Positions 25,582-34,369 of a DNA stretch of 64,000 bases are shown piece after piece (within the stretch, counting starts at the first letter, position 1; every line of letters begins with the position of its first letter). This stretch comes from Chthoniobacterales bacterium (GTDB lineage Bacteria > Verrucomicrobiota > Verrucomicrobiia > Chthoniobacterales > JACTMZ01). The notes under the pieces were generated by a model. It was not told the DNA's origin and did no database searches. It was given only the letters and a program-made list of their open reading frames with translations. Both the position numbers and the translations under genes were made by a program. The stretch covers positions 1-64,000 of the forward strand of contig JAGYIO010000004.1 of the NCBI GenBank assembly GCA_018402585.1. The letters are read 5' to 3'.

Positions 25582-27671
25582 GACCACTACTGGCCACACT
25601 ATTTGTCGTGCTGCCCGGCGCTTTTCTCGCCGCGCAGCAAAACGCCGGGGGTGCGGGCGATTCCGAGGCCGCCACCGGCGGGGCCCGTCCGCCCCAAATG
25701 AACGAGGGGTTTCTCGGCCGGGATATTCCCGCTTTCGACCCGGGGAGCGAGGTTGCTTCCTTCGACGGCAAACTTTGGAACATCAACAACAACCGGTTGC
25801 TCCGCGCGCGCTTCGAAAAGTATCTCAACGCGCCGGCCGCGACTGGCGCGGCCGATCTGGCCTACCGCAAGACGATCGATCGCATCCTCGAGTTGCTCGC
25901 CCCGGGCAATGCGACCCGGAAAAATATCGACGAAGCCTTTGCTCTCTTGGCGAAGGCTTCGGAATACCAGGACGACGCCAATCTTTGCCGCACCATGTCG
26001 GATGCCATCCACGCGGCGCGGGTCAGCCTCGAGACGATCAAGAACCTCCAGCGGGAAAACACCCTGCTCGAGAGACAGCGCAGCACCGCGGAATGGAACA
26101 ACATGATGGCGGCCCGCTCCTCGGCGCTCGGAGTGGCCGGCGGCAGCGATGCGGCCATCGCCGCCCAGCAGGAAAATATCCGCTTCGCGCGTGACGCCAA
26201 AATGGCCTCGGCCAAACGGATCCTTTCGGACGTCGCCCAGACCATCGAAAACAACAAACTGCGCATCGCCTTGACCGAACTCAATACCCGCGGGCATCTC
26301 CAGGCCCTCATCATGCAGTATTTCGCCACCCGCCGCTTCGAGCACGTGCTCATCGCCAACCGCTTTTACCGCGCGATCTACAAGGACGGGGACAACTCGA
26401 TCGACGTCTACAAACGGATGGTCGAATCGCTCCCCGTAAACCGGGATGCCGGTCAGGCCCGGATCACGGCCGAATTCGACCCGACGGTGGCCGCGGCGGG
26501 AGGCTCGTCCGACCGCGTTGTGGGGGCCAGAGCGGGAACCGATGGCGCGGCCGCGGGCGTGAGCAACCGCGCGGAGGGGACCGGGGGCAACGGGGGGTCT
26601 TTTGCCGCCAGCGGGATGAAACTCGGTTTGGAAAACTTCAGCATCGAAAGCCTGACTGGCGGGGCAGCGGTCGCGGCGCAGACCCTGAGCAAATTGGTCA
26701 GCTCGCTCAGCCAGGTGGACAGCCTGGCGAACGAAGCCATCCGCGACATCAATGAAGGCGTCGAGGCCTACAAGTTCCTGCTCGAGCAGGGGGAACTCAA
26801 CAGTGCCGTCGAGCGCCTGGCCGAAACTTTCGCCCTCGGCGAATTCATGCCGAGCGTCCGCCTGCTCCCGCGCGAAGACAAACGACGGGCCCTCAAGTTC
26901 ACCCAGATGGGGAACGAACTGGTCGCCGCGCTGGAGGTCAATGACCTTACCCGGGCGGAAAAGCTGGTCGAGGAAATGACCGATCTATCCGCCGACTTCG
27001 ACGCGAGCAAGCCGCTCGCGAAAATTGAAACAGCCAAGACGATCAGTGCGATGCACCTGGCCAAGGCGAAGAATGCCGCCCTCTCGGGCGACCGCGCCGC
27101 GATGGAATCCGAGCTACGCGCCGCCATGGAAATCTGGCCGCGCAACCCGGCCTTGGCCGAGGTCGGGCAGAACATCTTCGCGCAAACCGACCTGCAGCAG
27201 CAGGCCTTGAGCGAACTGCAACGCCTCATCGAGCAGGGCGATCACCGGGCCATCTTTGGCCAGAATGCCAAATTCATCGCCGCGACCGCGCTTTATCCCG
27301 AATGGCAGGAAAAACTCGGCACCATCCTCGAGGCCATGACCGAAATCGAGGGATCCCTGCAGCGCGCCCGGGAAATCCAACAACGCGGAGACGCGGCCGG
27401 CGCTTGGGAAAGCATCCAGCTGGCCTCGGACAAATACCCCGCCGACAATGAAATCAACCGCCTGCGCGCCGACCTGGCGAGTGGAGGGGCGGCCACTTTT
27501 GTCCAGGCTCTGAACCAAGGGGATGAGCTCGCAGCCCGTGGCGAATCCGGCGCCGCCCTCGCCTGGTATCTCCAAGCCCATCGAGAGTATCCGCCGAGCA
27601 AATTTGCCGGGGAGAAGATCAGCGCCCTGGCCGAACGCATCTTGCCCGGCGCGTCTCCCGCCGCGCCCTGA
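25578..27671 (+). CDS. Large exported helical/TPR-like protein
   Basis: 697 residues. Signal peptide MRPLLATLFVVLPGAFLAAQ. After a linker, long amphipathic helices from about 60 to 320 (KIDRILELLAPGNATRK-like, TIKNLQRENTLLERQRSTAE, coiled-coil in character), a Gly/Ala-rich segment (GGNGGSFAASGMKLGLENFS), and a C-terminal half of TPR-like helix pairs ending with LAARGESGAALAWYLQAHRE. No enzymatic motif. Translationally coupled to the small membrane protein. Likely periplasmic scaffold; I know of no described function. Confidence 0.75.
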   Translation: MRPLLATLFVVLPGAFLAAQQNAGGAGDSEAATGGARPPQMNEGFLGRDIPAFDPGSEVASFDGKLWNINNNRLLRARFEKYLNAPAATGAADLAYRKTIDRILELLAPGNATRKNIDEAFALLAKASEYQDDANLCRTMSDAIHAARVSLETIKNLQRENTLLERQRSTAEWNNMMAARSSALGVAGGSDAAIAAQQENIRFARDAKMASAKRILSDVAQTIENNKLRIALTELNTRGHLQALIMQYFATRRFEHVLIANRFYRAIYKDGDNSIDVYKRMVESLPVNRDAGQARITAEFDPTVAAAGGSSDRVVGARAGTDGAAAGVSNRAEGTGGNGGSFAASGMKLGLENFSIESLTGGAAVAAQTLSKLVSSLSQVDSLANEAIRDINEGVEAYKFLLEQGELNSAVERLAETFALGEFMPSVRLLPREDKRRALKFTQMGNELVAALEVNDLTRAEKLVEEMTDLSADFDASKPLAKIETAKTISAMHLAKAKNAALSGDRAAMESELRAAMEIWPRNPALAEVGQNIFAQTDLQQQALSELQRLIEQGDHRAIFGQNAKFIAATALYPEWQEKLGTILEAMTEIEGSLQRAREIQQRGDAAGAWESIQLASDKYPADNEINRLRADLASGGAATFVQALNQGDELAARGESGAALAWYLQAHREYPPSKFAGEKISALAERILPGASPAAP

Positions 27672-27731
27672 GCGGCCAGCTTTCTCCGTGCCCTTGCTCC
27701 CCCCGGCGGATAGCCTTTGCGACCTTGCCTC

Positions 27732-29315
27732 ATGTCCTTCCTGCGCAACCTCTGGCCTTGGTTGGCCGCCGCTTTGAGCGGGGGCCTCCTTACCCTCTGT
27801 TTCGCCCCGTTTGACCAGTCCTGGCTGGTCTGGATCGCCCTCGCACCGCTCTTGGCCGCACTTTGGTTCGGCCCCCTCCACCCGCGCTACCCCTTGCTCC
27901 GCAAAGTGGAACTCGGCTACCTCGCCGGGCTGGTCTACTTCGGCGGGTCTCTCTATTGGATCACCATCCTGACCGTTCCCGGTTGGTTTATCCTCTGCCT
28001 CTACCTCGCTCTCTATCCCGCGCTCTGGGCCGGGATTGTTTTTGTCATTGCCACCCCGCGCAACCCGGTCCGCTCGCCCTCGGTCTGGCTCAGCTCATGG
28101 CACAATCTGGCCACCGCAGGGATCGCGGCCGCCGCTTGGGTCGCGCTGGAAAGCTTGCGTGCCCACGTCTTCACCGGCTTCGCCTGGAACTCACTGGGCA
28201 TCGCCCTGCACGGCAATATCCCCCTCATCCAGCTCTCCTCGCTCACCGGCGTGGGCGGCCTCTCCTTTCTCGCCGTCCTCTCCGCCGCCATCGCCGTGGC
28301 CACCGTGCGCCGCCTGATAATCGAGGCCCGCGGCGGAAAAATCCGGCCCCACTTTGATTTCACCCTCACCATCGCCCTGATCGTCACGGCCTTCGCCTAC
28401 GGGCTCCGCCAAATCGGAAGCCCGGGCGAGTCCGTCCCCCTCCGCGTCGCGGCGGTGCAACCCTCCATCCCGCAAAACGAAAAGTGGAACCCCGCCTTCG
28501 AGCAGCGCATCTATGACACTTTCGACCGGCAAACCGCCGTCGCCCTCGCCCTGCAGCCCGACCTTCTCCTCTGGCCCGAAGCTGCCACCCCCCGGGGATA
28601 CTTCGAAGACCGCGTGGCCCGCGAATTCGTAGACAAATGGGCCGCCGCCGGGGACCATGCCCTCCTTTTCGGCACCCTGCGGCTGAGCCACGAAGCTGAC
28701 TACAACGCCGCCGTCCTCCTGACCGGACCCGACAACCCGCCGCAATTTTATCCCAAGTCCCACCTCGTCATGTTCGGCGAATACGTCCCTTTCCGCGATA
28801 GCTTCCCGCTCTTTGCCATCATTGTCGGCGACATGGTGCCGGATGACTTCGACGCGGGGGACGGTCCGGTCATTTTTCATCTTTCCGCCCCGCCTCTCGC
28901 TCTGGCCCCGTTGGTCTGCTTCGAGGACACCCTCGGTTACCTCGCCCGACGTGCCTCCAACCTCGGGGCGCAGCTTTTTGTCACCGTGACCAACACCGGG
29001 TGGTTCCAACGCAGCGCCGCCGGCCGCCAGCACCTCGCCCACGCCGTCTTCCGCTCTGCGGAAAACCGCCGCCCCATGGTGCGTAGCGCCAACAACGGGG
29101 TGACCTGCTTCGTCGACCACCTCGGACGCGTCCGGCACACCTTGGCCGATGCGGACGGCGACATTTTCGGGGAGGGCGTCCTCTTTGCCGAGGTGGAGGT
29201 GCCGGTCAATCCACCTACCACTTTTTACATGAAATACGGGGAGGCCTTTTCCTCGGCCTGCCTTGTCGCGACCTTCGCCCTCCTCGGCCTCGCGGCCGTG
29301 CGGAGAAAACGTTAG
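27732..29315 (+). CDS. lnt: Apolipoprotein N-acyltransferase
   Basis: 527 residues. N-terminal six-helix membrane part, then a nitrilase-like domain from about 235. Catalytic triad readable as Glu in LLLWPEAATPRGYF, Lys in FYPKSHLVMFGEYVPF and Cys in LAPLVCFEDTLGY. Transfers an acyl chain from phospholipid to the N-terminal cysteine of lipoproteins in the inner membrane, the last maturation step, and thus confirms a diderm cell. A single helix ends the protein. 60 bases after the large exported protein. Confidence 0.95.
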   Translation: MSFLRNLWPWLAAALSGGLLTLCFAPFDQSWLVWIALAPLLAALWFGPLHPRYPLLRKVELGYLAGLVYFGGSLYWITILTVPGWFILCLYLALYPALWAGIVFVIATPRNPVRSPSVWLSSWHNLATAGIAAAAWVALESLRAHVFTGFAWNSLGIALHGNIPLIQLSSLTGVGGLSFLAVLSAAIAVATVRRLIIEARGGKIRPHFDFTLTIALIVTAFAYGLRQIGSPGESVPLRVAAVQPSIPQNEKWNPAFEQRIYDTFDRQTAVALALQPDLLLWPEAATPRGYFEDRVAREFVDKWAAAGDHALLFGTLRLSHEADYNAAVLLTGPDNPPQFYPKSHLVMFGEYVPFRDSFPLFAIIVGDMVPDDFDAGDGPVIFHLSAPPLALAPLVCFEDTLGYLARRASNLGAQLFVTVTNTGWFQRSAAGRQHLAHAVFRSAENRRPMVRSANNGVTCFVDHLGRVRHTLADADGDIFGEGVLFAEVEVPVNPPTTFYMKYGEAFSSACLVATFALLGLAAVRRKR

Positions 29316-29376
29316 GGTTTTCTTGAGACGTGGCGGGTGTGGTTTGGGCAGCAACTGGGGAGCGAAGCCCAGGGGG

Positions 29377-29437
29377 AACGGGCGTTTGCCTATGGGCTCT
29401 CTACGTCCCGCTTTAGCGGGACTCCGGTTCGCCCGTT
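29377..29437. repeat. Nested hairpin repeat between lnt and yqgE
   Basis: Outer arms AACGGGCG (29377-29384) and CGCCCGTT (29430-29437) enclose an inner perfect stem GTCCCGC/GCGGGAC (29405-29411 and 29416-29422) with a TTTA loop. No T-run follows, so it is not a standard terminator. The 299 bases between lnt and yqgE contain this, two GC palindromes and the yqgE promoter, but no gene. Confidence 0.6.
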
Positions 29438-29452
29438 TTCCGACAAACCACT

Positions 29453-29538
29453 CGGGCGGGACGCCCGCAACCCAAGTCAGCGGCGCGTGGCCTCGGCATC
29501 CTGCCGATGGGCTTGGTTGGTGACGGGCGGGACGCCCG
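29453..29538. repeat. Two copies of a CGGGCGGGACGCCCG palindrome
   Basis: The 15-base stem-loop (CGGGCG, GGA, CGCCCG) occurs at 29453-29467 and 29524-29538. The same element recurs at 37707-37721 and 39202-39216, and in truncated form at 37929-37938, so it is a dispersed family. Confidence 0.75.
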
Positions 29539-29576
29539 TGCCCCCTGCCCGAACCAAACGTCAACTCGCCTCGCAG

Positions 29577-29605
29577 TTGCGTCAGCCCGGCGGGCGCATT
29601 ACCTT
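29577..29605 (+). promoter_or_regulatory. Putative promoter of yqgE
   Basis: TTGCGT (29577-29582), 17-base spacer, TACCTT (29600-29605), 8 bases to the ATG. No ribosome-binding motif. Confidence 0.28.
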
Positions 29606-29613
29606 CATCTACC

Positions 29614-30171
29614 ATGAAAGGCCGACCCAAAGCAGGGGATCTCTCGGGTTCATTGCTCGTCGCCCATCCCATGATGGCCGATCCGAATTTCCGGCGGACC
29701 ATCCTTTACCTTTCGCACCACAGCGCGGGTGATGGTGCGCTCGGCTTCATTCTCAATCGTCCGCTCGGCCAAAACGCCTCCGACCTCGAGATCGGCGACA
29801 CCTTGGAGCAAATCCCCCACGTGCCGATCTACGAAGGCGGACCGGTCCACCGCAACCAGGTCATTGTCGCCACCCTCGAGTGGGACTCGGCCGCCGAAGC
29901 CTGCAAATTTCAACCCATGGAGCGGCCGGAAGGCGAGTTGGACTTGCCCGCCGGCCATGATGAGAAGCTCCGCGTCTTTCTCGGCTACGCCGGGTGGTCG
30001 AAGAACCAACTCGAGCAGGAAATCGCGATCAACTCCTGGCTCGTGGTCAAGCCGCACCCGGAATTGCTTGGCGCCGATGCCGACGACAGCACTTGGCATC
30101 GCATCATGTGCGGTCTGGGCCCGATGTATCGCGTGCTGGCCGACTCCCCGAACGACGCCTCGCAAAATTAA
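29614..30171 (+). CDS. yqgE: YqgE/AlgH family protein (UPF0301)
   Basis: 185 residues, single-domain cytosolic protein. Family blocks: GSLLVAHPMMADPNFRRTIL, YLSHHSAGDGALGFILNRPL, YEGGPVHRNQVIV, LRVFLGYAGWSKNQLEQEI. The biochemical role is unknown; AlgH was linked to alginate regulation in Pseudomonas but the family is widespread. No start-site purine motif, but the ATG begins the conserved sequence. Confidence 0.93.
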   Translation: MKGRPKAGDLSGSLLVAHPMMADPNFRRTILYLSHHSAGDGALGFILNRPLGQNASDLEIGDTLEQIPHVPIYEGGPVHRNQVIVATLEWDSAAEACKFQPMERPEGELDLPAGHDEKLRVFLGYAGWSKNQLEQEIAINSWLVVKPHPELLGADADDSTWHRIMCGLGPMYRVLADSPNDASQN

Positions 30172-30199
30172 CCCGCGCGCCGCGCGCGGGAGTGTTCAG

Positions 30200-30280
30200 T
30201 TTTCAGTGATTCAGTTTTCAGCACACCCCCACGCGCCGACCTCAAACCAAGCCACTCACCCAAAACTGAATCACTGAAAA
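30200..30280. repeat. Perfect 19-base inverted repeat
   Basis: TTTTCAGTGATTCAGTTTT at 30200-30218 is the exact reverse complement of 30262-30280, with a 43-base loop. A related CACTGAAAACTGAACACTG tract recurs just before adenine deaminase (about 30710-30728), so this is part of a small repeat family built from CAGTTTTCAGT units. The right arm overlaps the presumed start region of the alkyltransferase-like gene. Confidence 0.75.
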
Positions 30281-30600
30281 CCGCAAACTCCTCCTCCCCC
30301 TTCGCCGCCAAAGTCTACGCGGCGCTCCAAAAAGTCCCTCCCGGCCGCGTTATCACCTATGCCGCCCTCGGTCGCCGGATCGGCTGTCACTCACCCCGCG
30401 CCATCGGCCAAGCCCTCCGCGCCAACCCCTTCGCCCCGCAAGTCCCCTGCCACCGCGTCATCGCGTCCGATTTGACCCTCGGCGGCTTCAAAGGCCATAC
30501 CTCGGGCCAGGCACTCGCCGAAAAACTCCGCCTCCTCGCCGCCGAGGGCATCGTCTTCAAAAATGGCCGTCTCTCCGACCCCCAGCGCGCCCTCCGCTAA
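30274..30600 (+). CDS. Alkyltransferase-like (ATL/MGMT C-terminal domain) protein, start unclear
   Basis: Clear O6-alkylguanine DNA alkyltransferase fold: FAAKVYAALQKVPPGRVITY, GQALRANPFAPQVPCHRVIA, LGGFKGHTSGQALAEKLRLL, to the TAA at 30598-30600. The PCHR active-site cysteine is present, so methyl transfer is possible, although the length (about 105 residues) matches ATL-type or single-domain MGMTs. The frame is open from just after yqgE (30172) but contains no ATG, GTG or TTG before the domain; CTG at 30274 is the best candidate start. The upstream sequence is an inverted repeat, so the original start may have been displaced. Repairs or flags O6-alkylguanine in DNA. Confidence 0.78.
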   Translation: MKTANSSSPFAAKVYAALQKVPPGRVITYAALGRRIGCHSPRAIGQALRANPFAPQVPCHRVIASDLTLGGFKGHTSGQALAEKLRLLAAEGIVFKNGRLSDPQRALR

Positions 30601-30735
30601 CCTCCCCAATTTTGTCGCGGCAGTCAGCCGAGCCCCAGCGAGACAGGCGTGGCCAACTGATATGACCGCCGATAACATCCAATTTCATTCAAACTCTGCC
30701 CCCACTGAAAACTGAACACTGAAAACTCCCCCATC

Positions 30736-32418
30736 ATGCACCTCCGCGGCCAAATCATCGACATCCCCAACCAACGCATTTTCCCCGGAGTGATCGAAAT
30801 CGCCGAGGGCAAAATTGCCACCATCCGCGAGGACATCTCGGTAACCGATCCCGGCTACCTCTGCCCCGGCTTCATCGACGCCCACGTGCACATCGAAAGT
30901 TCCCTGCTTACCCCGCCGGAATTCGCCCGCTTGGCCGTGACCCACGGCACGGTCGGCACCGTCTCCGACCCCCACGAAATTGCCAACGTCCTCGGCCTCG
31001 AAGGTGTGCGCTACATGCAGAAGTTGGCCGCCCAAACCCCCTGCAAAATCCACTTCGGCATCCCCTCCTGCGTCCCCGCGACCAACTTCGAAACCGCCGG
31101 CGCCACCCTCGGACCTGAGGCCATCGAGGAACTCTGCCGCGACGAATCACTGCTCTACCTCTCGGAAATGATGAATTTCCCCGGGGTCATCCACCGCGAC
31201 CCCGAGGTCATGAAAAAAATCGCGATTGCCAAGCAATACGGCAAACGGATCGACGGACACGCCCCCGGCCTCCGCGGCGAAGACCTCAAGAAATATGTCT
31301 CCGCCGGGATCGAGACGGACCACGAATGTTTCCAGATCGACGAGGCCCGGGAAAAGCTCGCCCTCGGACAAAAAATCCTCATCCGCGAAGGCTCTGCCGC
31401 GAAGAATTTCGAGGAACTCTGGCCCCTGCTCAATGAAGCGCCGGAGTCTTGCATGCTCTGCAGCGACGACAAGCATCCCGACGACCTCATGGAGGGCCAC
31501 ATCAACCAACTCTGCGCCCGCGCCGTGGCCCACGGTGTGCCCCTCTTCAACGTTCTCCGTGCCGCGTGCGTGAATCCGGTCGAGCACTACGGACTCCGCT
31601 GCGGCCTCCTCCGCCCCGGCGATCCTGCCGACCTCATCCGCCTCCACGACCTGGTCAGTTTCCAGGTCATGGAAACCTGGATCGAAGGTCAGTGCGTGGC
31701 CCGCGGGGGCCAATCTCTTCTTCCGAGATCAAAGTCCCCCCGGGTCAACAAATTCGAGGCCACGGCAAAGGTTGCCTCCGACTTCGCCCTCCCTGCTCCG
31801 GCCGCGTCATCGGACCCCGCGTCATCGTCACCACTCCGGATCCGCGTGATCGAAGCCCTCGACGGACAAATTATCACTGGGGCCGGCGAGGCCGAAGCCC
31901 TCCTCCGTGACGGCCAAGTCGTCGCCAACCCCGAGCAGGACATCCTGAAAATTGCCGTGGTCAACCGTTACACAGACGCCCCGCCCGCCGTGGCCTTCGT
32001 CCGCGGCGTCGGGCTCAAGTCCGGCGCGATCGCCTCCAGCGTGGCCCACGACTGCCATAACCTCGTCGCCATTGGTACCTCCGATGAGGACCTGGCCCGC
32101 GTGATTAATCTTCTGATCCAAAACGAGGGCGGCATCGCCGCCGTCGGTCCCCACGGCTTGGCAGACGTCCTTCCCCTCCCCGTTGCCGGCCTGATGAGCG
32201 ACGGCTACGCCGAAGATGCGGCAACGGCCTACGCCCGCCTGAGCAATGCCGCCAAAGCCCTCGGCAGCCCGCTCCATGCCCCCTACATGACCCTCAGCTT
32301 CCTCGCCCTTCTCGTCATCCCCGCCCTAAAACTCAGCGACCTCGGTCTCTTCGACGGCAGCAAATTCCAATTCGTCCCGGTTTTTACTGCCGGCCCCAGC
32401 ACCGCAGCGCTTGCTTAA
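30736..32418 (+). CDS. ade: Adenine deaminase
   Basis: 560 residues, amidohydrolase of the AdeC type that converts adenine to hypoxanthine for purine salvage. N-terminal small beta domain, metal site GFIDAHVHIESSLLTP, YLSEMMNFPGVIHRDPEV, GHAPGLRGEDLKKY, SDDKHPDDLMEGHINQL, and the C-terminal VGLKSGAIASSVAHDCHNLV with IGTSDEDLARVINLL. Length is normal. Stands alone, with a strong hairpin just after its stop. Confidence 0.95.
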   Translation: MHLRGQIIDIPNQRIFPGVIEIAEGKIATIREDISVTDPGYLCPGFIDAHVHIESSLLTPPEFARLAVTHGTVGTVSDPHEIANVLGLEGVRYMQKLAAQTPCKIHFGIPSCVPATNFETAGATLGPEAIEELCRDESLLYLSEMMNFPGVIHRDPEVMKKIAIAKQYGKRIDGHAPGLRGEDLKKYVSAGIETDHECFQIDEAREKLALGQKILIREGSAAKNFEELWPLLNEAPESCMLCSDDKHPDDLMEGHINQLCARAVAHGVPLFNVLRAACVNPVEHYGLRCGLLRPGDPADLIRLHDLVSFQVMETWIEGQCVARGGQSLLPRSKSPRVNKFEATAKVASDFALPAPAASSDPASSSPLRIRVIEALDGQIITGAGEAEALLRDGQVVANPEQDILKIAVVNRYTDAPPAVAFVRGVGLKSGAIASSVAHDCHNLVAIGTSDEDLARVINLLIQNEGGIAAVGPHGLADVLPLPVAGLMSDGYAEDAATAYARLSNAAKALGSPLHAPYMTLSFLALLVIPALKLSDLGLFDGSKFQFVPVFTAGPSTAALA

Positions 32419-32426
32419 GCAGCAAG

Positions 32427-32448
32427 AAGGGCGCCCGAGGGCGCCCTT
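32427..32448. terminator. Bidirectional hairpin terminator between ade and PEP-CTERM gene
   Basis: Perfect 9-base stem AAGGGCGCC / GGCGCCCTT with a CGAG loop, followed by TTTC on the plus strand. It sits 9 bases after the ade stop and 24 bases beyond the stop of the convergent gene, so it can serve both. Confidence 0.7.
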
Positions 32449-32471
32449 TCGCGAGTATGAACAATTAGGAT

Positions 32472-33077
32472 TTAAGCGCGGCGACGGCGCACTGCGTATC
32501 CTGCGAGAGCCAGTCCTGCCAGGCCCAGGAGCGCGTAGGTCGAAGGCTCGGGAACGGTCGCAACACCTTCCACGCGAACGCCAGCTGTCCCACTGCCGCC
32601 CCAAGTGATCTGGGATGCAACAACATCGCTTAGGACCCCAGCTATCTGGAGTGGTGAATATCCCGCGTTGAGAGTGAATGGCAGGTAATTAGCCCCGATG
32701 ACCTCACCGATGGGAACTGAAGTCCCCTGATATTGAAGGACCGCCGCTCCCCCGGTATTATAGATGTCGAGAACCATGGGAGATGAAGGATTGGCTCCCG
32801 TGAAAACAACTTTTACGAAAATAGTGTTAGCCAAGTCTGCGTAACTGCTCCAATCAAGAGGACCGCTATTATAAGTTCCGACCAGGGTATCGCCAAGGGC
32901 CACGGAAGGACTGAAAGTGAGTCCAAGCTCGCTTTGCGCGTATGAGGCTGTGGTCACTTCGGTAAGCACGGTGTATGATCCTGATCCAAAATCAGCTAAA
33001 TCAATATAGTCCGACGAAGCTTTGGCCAGGCTAAGGGTGAGCGTGAGGGCAAGAATGCCTGATGTGATGGTCTTCAT
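32472..33077 (-). CDS. PEP-CTERM sorted exported protein
   Basis: 201 residues. Signal peptide MKTITSGILALTLTLSLAKA, a beta-rich body with low GC and many Ser/Thr, and a C-terminal VPEPSTYALLGLAGLALAGY followed by a basic RRRR end: the PEP-CTERM sorting signal recognised by exosortase (none here). Such proteins are linked with exopolysaccharide matrix and surface display. Preceded by TATATA about 9 bases before the ATG and no ribosome site. Lies 67 bases downstream of a TIGR02597-like gene in the same orientation. Confidence 0.88.
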   Translation of the reverse strand: MKTITSGILALTLTLSLAKASSDYIDLADFGSGSYTVLTEVTTASYAQSELGLTFSPSVALGDTLVGTYNSGPLDWSSYADLANTIFVKVVFTGANPSSPMVLDIYNTGGAAVLQYQGTSVPIGEVIGANYLPFTLNAGYSPLQIAGVLSDVVASQITWGGSGTAGVRVEGVATVPEPSTYALLGLAGLALAGYAVRRRRA

Positions 33078-33144
33078 TTTTTGGTTTATATAGTGGTGTG
33101 TTTGTCGTTGGTGGTGGGATTAGGTAAGATTCGTTAGACTATTA

Positions 33145-34218
33145 TTAAAGATCGTAAGGAACCGGTTGGGATAGCGTGGTGTAGCCGGTCGCCGATCCTT
33201 TACGAACGATTTGCATGGAGGTTCCGATGCCTAGAACGGTGCCGTTCGCGTCAGGAGTACCAAAAGCAACTTTTTTCCAGGTGGTACCAGAGTAAAAGTA
33301 GGTTGAAACGACGCCGTTAGCCGTAAGGATAACGGTGTCTGCCGATGTTGCGTTAGCCCCCGGGGTGACAACGCTTGATAATCCTGATGACCCCAATGTT
33401 GTGTCCGTCGGCCAAAATTGGGAAACAACTGTTGTCCCTGCATTTTTGACCGCAACATTACGTTGTTGTGTTGGGACTTGACCGGTGACGACAAAAGACA
33501 GGGCCGTATTTGCCAGACGGGAATACTGGATACCGTAGTAAGGGAGTAGAGCGACATTGGAAGCGTCAGGACTTCCGAAAGCTACTTTCACCCATTTAGC
33601 GGAGTTTGTGTTGTAGAAATAAGTGCTGGGCACACCGTTGCTAACAGCGATGATTGTATCCGCCGACGTGGCGGCAGTACCGCCTTGGACGCCACTTGAG
33701 ACTGGTGTGCCAAAGAATGAGCTCAAGGTGTCGCAGGCAAAGATTTTGTAGGTGTCGGTTCCGGGCACGATGTCCAGGGTGGTCAGATCCACTTGTGTCG
33801 TATCAATTGAACTTATTGTTACCGTGGTGCCCGTGTTGGCAGCTCCGGCAATGGCGCCTCCGGTGTTGGCGGAAGAAGCGATGAGGAACAGACGACCTTC
33901 AGCCGCACCACTGGTGATTTGGATCAAGAAGGGCGTGGCAGGCTGGGAAAGCGCGCCAGAGGTCCATCCGGCATTGCTGTTGGAGATTGTGTTGGCCGTG
34001 ACCCCAGTGATGGTGCCGGCGACTTCGCCAGTGATTTCTTCGGTTTCCATGAGGGGAACCGAGAAAAGAGTGTTTTTCTTGGCCGTGCCAGTGCCAGCGG
34101 TGATGCCAACGGTGACAAACCCTACGGGATCGGTAGTTGCGGTTGTTAGGCCATTCGCGCCGGTCAGCAGAACAGACGAAGCGAAAACAGCCGCGAGGGA
34201 GAAACGAGTAATGTTCAT
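33145..34218 (-). CDS. TIGR02597-like exported protein
   Basis: 357 residues from MNITRFSLAAVFASSVLLTG (a further 12 residues upstream are unlikely). Signal peptide, then ATTDPVGFVTVGITAGTG and LFSVPLMETEEITGEVAGTI, the start of the TIGR02597 family that I know mainly from Verrucomicrobiota. Two repeated blocks can be seen: TSADTIIAVSNGVPSTYFYN with AKWVKVAFGSPDAS, and TSADTVILTANGVVSTYFYS with TWKKVAFGTPDAN, about 100 residues apart. Function unknown; probably secreted or outer-surface beta protein. Confidence 0.85.
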   Translation of the reverse strand: MNITRFSLAAVFASSVLLTGANGLTTATTDPVGFVTVGITAGTGTAKKNTLFSVPLMETEEITGEVAGTITGVTANTISNSNAGWTSGALSQPATPFLIQITSGAAEGRLFLIASSANTGGAIAGAANTGTTVTISSIDTTQVDLTTLDIVPGTDTYKIFACDTLSSFFGTPVSSGVQGGTAATSADTIIAVSNGVPSTYFYNTNSAKWVKVAFGSPDASNVALLPYYGIQYSRLANTALSFVVTGQVPTQQRNVAVKNAGTTVVSQFWPTDTTLGSSGLSSVVTPGANATSADTVILTANGVVSTYFYSGTTWKKVAFGTPDANGTVLGIGTSMQIVRKGSATGYTTLSQPVPYDL

Positions 34219-34226
34219 ACGACCCA

Positions 34227-34254
34227 AAGATAATGGAGTGGAGCCGGTTGTCAA
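34227..34254 (-). promoter_or_regulatory. Putative promoter of the TIGR02597-like gene
   Basis: On the minus strand TTGACA (34254-34249), 16-base spacer, TATCTT (34232-34227), 8 bases to the ATG at 34218. With the neighbouring bases the boxes read TTTG and TATCTTTG, which also fit the Bacteroidota-type TTTG/TANNTTTG pattern with 19 bases between. Confidence 0.45.
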
Positions 34255-34369
34255 AGAGTTTTTGGCGGTTGTCGCGAAATTGTCACCTTTGCTTATCCTG
34301 TTGATGGCCTGCAGTTTAGCATCATCCCTAGCCTCTGCCTCCTTTTTTTTTAAAAAAAGAAAGCTCTTT

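Noticed and set aside
29377-29437. Hairpin read as the lnt terminator
   Set aside because: No T-run follows and the nested arms match a repeat-like element better.
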